DNA from: JAKZRT01 sp047518005
Lineage (GTDB): Bacteria; Pseudomonadota; Alphaproteobacteria; Rhodobacterales; Rhodobacteraceae
Assembly (NCBI GenBank): GCA_047518005.1
Contig: JAKZRT010000131.1
Coordinates: 1-7,060 of the forward strand
Reading direction: 5' to 3'
DNA: 7,060 bases
In this document: positions 5,928 through 7,060 of the stretch, piece after piece
Numbering within the stretch: position 1 is the first letter of the stretch
Layout of the letters: each line of letters begins with the position of its first letter
The notes under the pieces: model-generated
Seen by the model: the letters and a program-made list of their open reading frames with translations, nothing else
What the model was told of the DNA's origin: nothing
The model's database searches: none
Made by a program: the position numbers and the translations under genes

Positions 5928-5945
5928 GGAGGCCGAGACGGCCCC
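5928..5945 (+). other. GC-rich hairpin just before the ribosome site of the 56-aa gene
   Basis: GG-A-GGCCG, loop AGA, CGGCC-CC forms a stem of seven G-C pairs with one bulged A, exceptional in this AT-rich stretch. It ends eleven bases before the Shine-Dalgarno GAGGAAG at 5956-5962. A role in controlling translation is inference. Confidence 0.3.
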
Positions 5946-5970
5946 GTACAACATCGAGGAAGTTTAGCAT

Positions 5971-6141
5971 ATGCTGATTTCACATGCTGCCACAAAGAAT
6001 GGCCCAAGCCGTAACCTGTCTCAAAAGAAGGAAGAGCCAATTTTAAGAGAAACAAAGGATTTTCTTGGCGACGTCGATGTTGTTAAAGTGATCCATGAAT
6101 TTACAATTCATGATGGCTTGGACGGTTCCAGTGCATCATGA
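5971..6141 (+). CDS. 56-aa orphan protein, first gene of the cassette
   Basis: ATG 5971 has a very good Shine-Dalgarno (GAGGAAG, 5956-5962, eight bases upstream), and the frame runs 56 codons to TGA 6139-6141. It is followed 15 bases later by the 104-aa gene in the same direction. The product begins MLISHAATKNGPSRNLSQKK. The N-terminal half is polar and basic, the C-terminal half acidic (FLGDVDVVKVIHEFTIHDGL). There is no signal peptide or membrane segment. I do not recognise a family. Codon use is AT-rich like the next two genes and unlike thyX. It could be a small partner, an antitoxin-like or an effector-like protein, or a decayed remnant; the strong ribosome site and operon spacing favour a real gene. 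Confidence 0.55.
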   Translation: MLISHAATKNGPSRNLSQKKEEPILRETKDFLGDVDVVKVIHEFTIHDGLDGSSAS

Positions 6142-6156
6142 GTTTGGTAGGGTAAT

Positions 6157-6471
6157 ATGACGCAGATTCCGAAAACTCGGTTTCAGTTCGATGTAACTGT
6201 TGATCGAGCTGAAGATGTTAGAGAACTGCTAGCAGCAACTGGCAGCGAGTCTAACAAAGAACTGTTTAACAACGCACTGACAATCCTGGAATGGGCTGTC
6301 AGCGAAACTCAAAAGGGAAACACAATTGCAAGTGTTGATGACCAAAATCAGCGGTATCGCGAGCTCCAAATGCCAATTCTAAACGCTGCACGCAAGATCG
6401 CTGAGAGGAACGAATTATCCGTTATTTCGTCAACTTTGTCTCCTCAGGCAATCGGTAGGGCAGGTACTTAA
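6157..6471 (+). CDS. 104-aa ribbon-helix-helix-like protein, putative DNA binder
   Basis: A soluble protein of 104 residues. Residues 8-50 fit the ribbon-helix-helix pattern: a beta strand of alternating residues (RFQFDVTVD, 8-16), helix A with DVRELLAATG (20-29), a Ser/Asn-rich turn, and helix B KELFNNALTILEWAVSETQKG (34-54). An extension (VDDQNQRYRELQMPILNAARK, 60-80) may be a partner-binding segment. RHH proteins dimerise and place the strands in the DNA major groove; they are often small repressors, partition proteins or antitoxins. Start ATG 6157 has GGTAGGG upstream, and the gene follows the 56-aa gene by 15 bases. It probably represses its own operon through the ACC repeats upstream of the promoter, as inference. 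The RHH call comes from the secondary-structure pattern, not from a database hit. Confidence 0.75.
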   Translation: MTQIPKTRFQFDVTVDRAEDVRELLAATGSESNKELFNNALTILEWAVSETQKGNTIASVDDQNQRYRELQMPILNAARKIAERNELSVISSTLSPQAIGRAGT

Positions 6472-6535
6472 AGGGTTGAAAGAGTAAGCGATTCATGTTC
6501 AGCCTGAATAAATCGATTTTGGAAGAGTTTTCAGG

Positions 6536-6937
6536 TTGCCCAATTGGATCGCAAACCTATTTCGAGCGAAAGATTCTGACCTAAGACACCTTTCCCGTGA
6601 CGGAACTCAATTCGACCTAAGGCCGCGTGACGTTCTTGGGAACATGGAGTTCTTGAGAGACGGCGAGAGAGTTGAATTGGCCAGAGCTTTGATTGACGCT
6701 GAAAATCAACGGAACCGGAGAACTTCAGTGACAAAAAATCTCATAGTAATTGGCTCGATTGCCGCATTCTTTGCGGTGGTTGGGCTGCTTATGCTCTTTG
6801 CTCCAACGGGAAACGAATCCGGTGCAACACAGATTAACCTTTTGGGATTGTTTAAAGTTAGTACGCAAACGGCAGGCGTAGGCTTGCTTGGCGTTGCAGC
6901 TACAGTTGCGATTTATGGGAGAGGCTTATCCCTCTGA
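6536..6937 (+). CDS. 133-aa protein with two transmembrane segments, function unknown
   Basis: The frame opens at TTG 6536 with GGAAGAG (6521-6527) eight bases upstream and an in-frame stop at 6509; ATG 6644 would give a 97-residue alternative. The N-terminal 65 residues are charged and cytoplasmic in character (LRDGERVELARALIDAENQRNRR). Two hydrophobic segments follow: about 69-89 (NLIVIGSIAAFFAVVGLLMLF) and about 111-127 (TAGVGLLGVAATVAI), joined by a polar loop NESGATQINLLGLFKVST. A tail of six residues starts with Tyr-Gly-Arg. The second half, with its Lys-Val-Ser-Thr-x-x-Ala-Gly pattern before the second helix, reminds me of the two-helix module linked to TRADD-N proteins in bacterial conflict systems, a tentative recollection. 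No signal peptide or catalytic motif is seen. It lies 64 bases after the RHH-like gene in the same AT-rich islet. Confidence 0.7.
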   Translation: MPNWIANLFRAKDSDLRHLSRDGTQFDLRPRDVLGNMEFLRDGERVELARALIDAENQRNRRTSVTKNLIVIGSIAAFFAVVGLLMLFAPTGNESGATQINLLGLFKVSTQTAGVGLLGVAATVAIYGRGLSL

Positions 6938-6968
6938 ACCCGGTTTGACGACATGTTGGGTTTGCGGT

Positions 6969-6979
6969 TGCCGTCGGCA
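6969..6979. promoter_or_regulatory. Short palindrome before the last reading frame
   Basis: TGCCG-T-CGGCA is a perfect 11-base inverted repeat located 23 bases upstream of the ATG at 7003, in the stretch where composition returns to GC-rich. It could be an operator for the next gene; there is no other support. Confidence 0.2.
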
Positions 6980-7002
6980 GGATGTTCGCCTAATGTTCTG
7001 TC

Positions 7003-7060
7003 ATGCCCAGCCGCTGGAAATACGACCGCCCGATGTCCCGCGCCGCCTTCGAGGCGCGCT
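7003..7060 (+). CDS. 5' fragment of an unidentified gene cut by the window edge
   Basis: ATG 7003 opens a frame reading MPSRWKYDRPMSRAAFEAR and remaining open at the window end. Its codons are almost all G/C-ending (CGC, AGC, GCC, TTC, GAG), matching host genes and unlike the islet. There is no good ribosome site. On the opposite strand a frame entering from the right edge ends at TAG 6990-6992 with ...ARDIGRSYFQRLGMTEH, which also looks protein-like; the two share wobble positions, so base composition cannot separate them. I favour the plus strand on codon choice. I recognise no family. Confidence 0.4.
   Translation, partial: MPSRWKYDRPMSRAAFEAR

Larger units (their letters stand above)
5617..5970. 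other. 354-base AT-rich non-coding region: left end of a low-GC islet
   Basis: There is no supported gene between thyX and the 56-aa frame at 5971. The DNA is clearly poorer in G/C than the preceding 5.6 kb (20 of 60 at 5761-5820 by hand count). It contains a direct repeat TTTGAAT (5617-5623, 5633-5639), an imperfect hairpin CTTTGAAT/ATTGAAAG (5632-5658) after thyX without a T-run, then the repeat cluster, promoter and hairpins listed separately. A frame of 33 codons opens at 5913 (MKKRIGGRDG...), ends at 6014 and overlaps the 56-aa gene; a 14-codon frame opens at 5828. Either could be a leader peptide, with no positive evidence. Confidence 0.7.

Noticed and set aside
5913..6014. 33-codon plus frame overlapping the 56-aa gene
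   Set aside because: Has a moderate GAGG site but is out of frame with, and overlaps, the better-supported gene at 5971, and has no recognisable features; kept only as a possible leader frame.
5798..6055. Minus-strand frame of 85 codons in the islet
   Set aside because: Would start at TTG with no ribosome site, runs across the promoter and hairpins, and overlaps the 56-aa gene, which has better signals.
6495..6584. 29-codon frame MFSLNKSILEEFSG... preceding the 2TM gene, possibly its true N-terminus after a frameshift
   Set aside because: No independent evidence of a frameshift; the TTG at 6536 has an adequate ribosome site, so no correction is justified.
6937..6962. AACCC...GGGTT inverted repeat after the 2TM gene as a terminator
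   Set aside because: Only five pairs with a 16-base loop and a G-rich downstream sequence instead of a T-run.

Overview
The window looks like chromosome of a GC-rich alphaproteobacterium, most likely Rhodobacterales (roseobacter group). The reasons are strong G/C preference at third codon positions, the gene types (two DUF1194-type von Willebrand A proteins, an alphaproteobacterial-style SdhE and ThyX) and many tight overlaps. No species can be named from the sequence alone.

Layout. At the left edge (minus strand) only the first 16 codons of a gene are present; they resemble the N-terminus of IS630-type transposases. Next come a complete aspartate/aromatic aminotransferase on the minus strand (157-1359) and, divergently, a plus-strand pair made of an XRE-type HTH regulator and SdhE, the succinate dehydrogenase flavinylation factor, overlapping by ATGA (1442-2100). 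A MarR-family winged-helix regulator follows (2174-2671). It converges on a minus-strand, overlapping operon read in the order gloA (glyoxalase I), vWA/DUF1194 paralog 1, vWA/DUF1194 paralog 2 (4600 down to 2726). The flavin-dependent thymidylate synthase thyX is divergent from gloA (4705-5616).

After thyX the composition changes sharply. From about 5617 to 6940 the DNA is AT-richer (a hand count of 5761-5820 gives 20 G/C of 60) and codon use differs. This islet holds a regulatory region with helically spaced ACC repeats, a sigma70-like promoter and hairpins. Three small co-directional genes follow: a 56-aa orphan, a 104-aa ribbon-helix-helix-like protein, and a 133-aa protein with two transmembrane segments. 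None has a function I recognise. The arrangement (small DNA-binding protein, small 2TM membrane protein, orphan leader gene, repeat-rich promoter) suggests an accessory, self-regulated cassette, possibly of the conflict or defence type, and is the best candidate in the window for something undescribed. Composition returns to the host type near 6960, and a new, truncated reading frame starts at 7003.

The core part is housekeeping metabolism: transamination, succinate dehydrogenase maturation, methylglyoxal detoxification and dTMP synthesis, with two local regulators. No tRNA, rRNA, CRISPR array or complete insertion sequence was seen.
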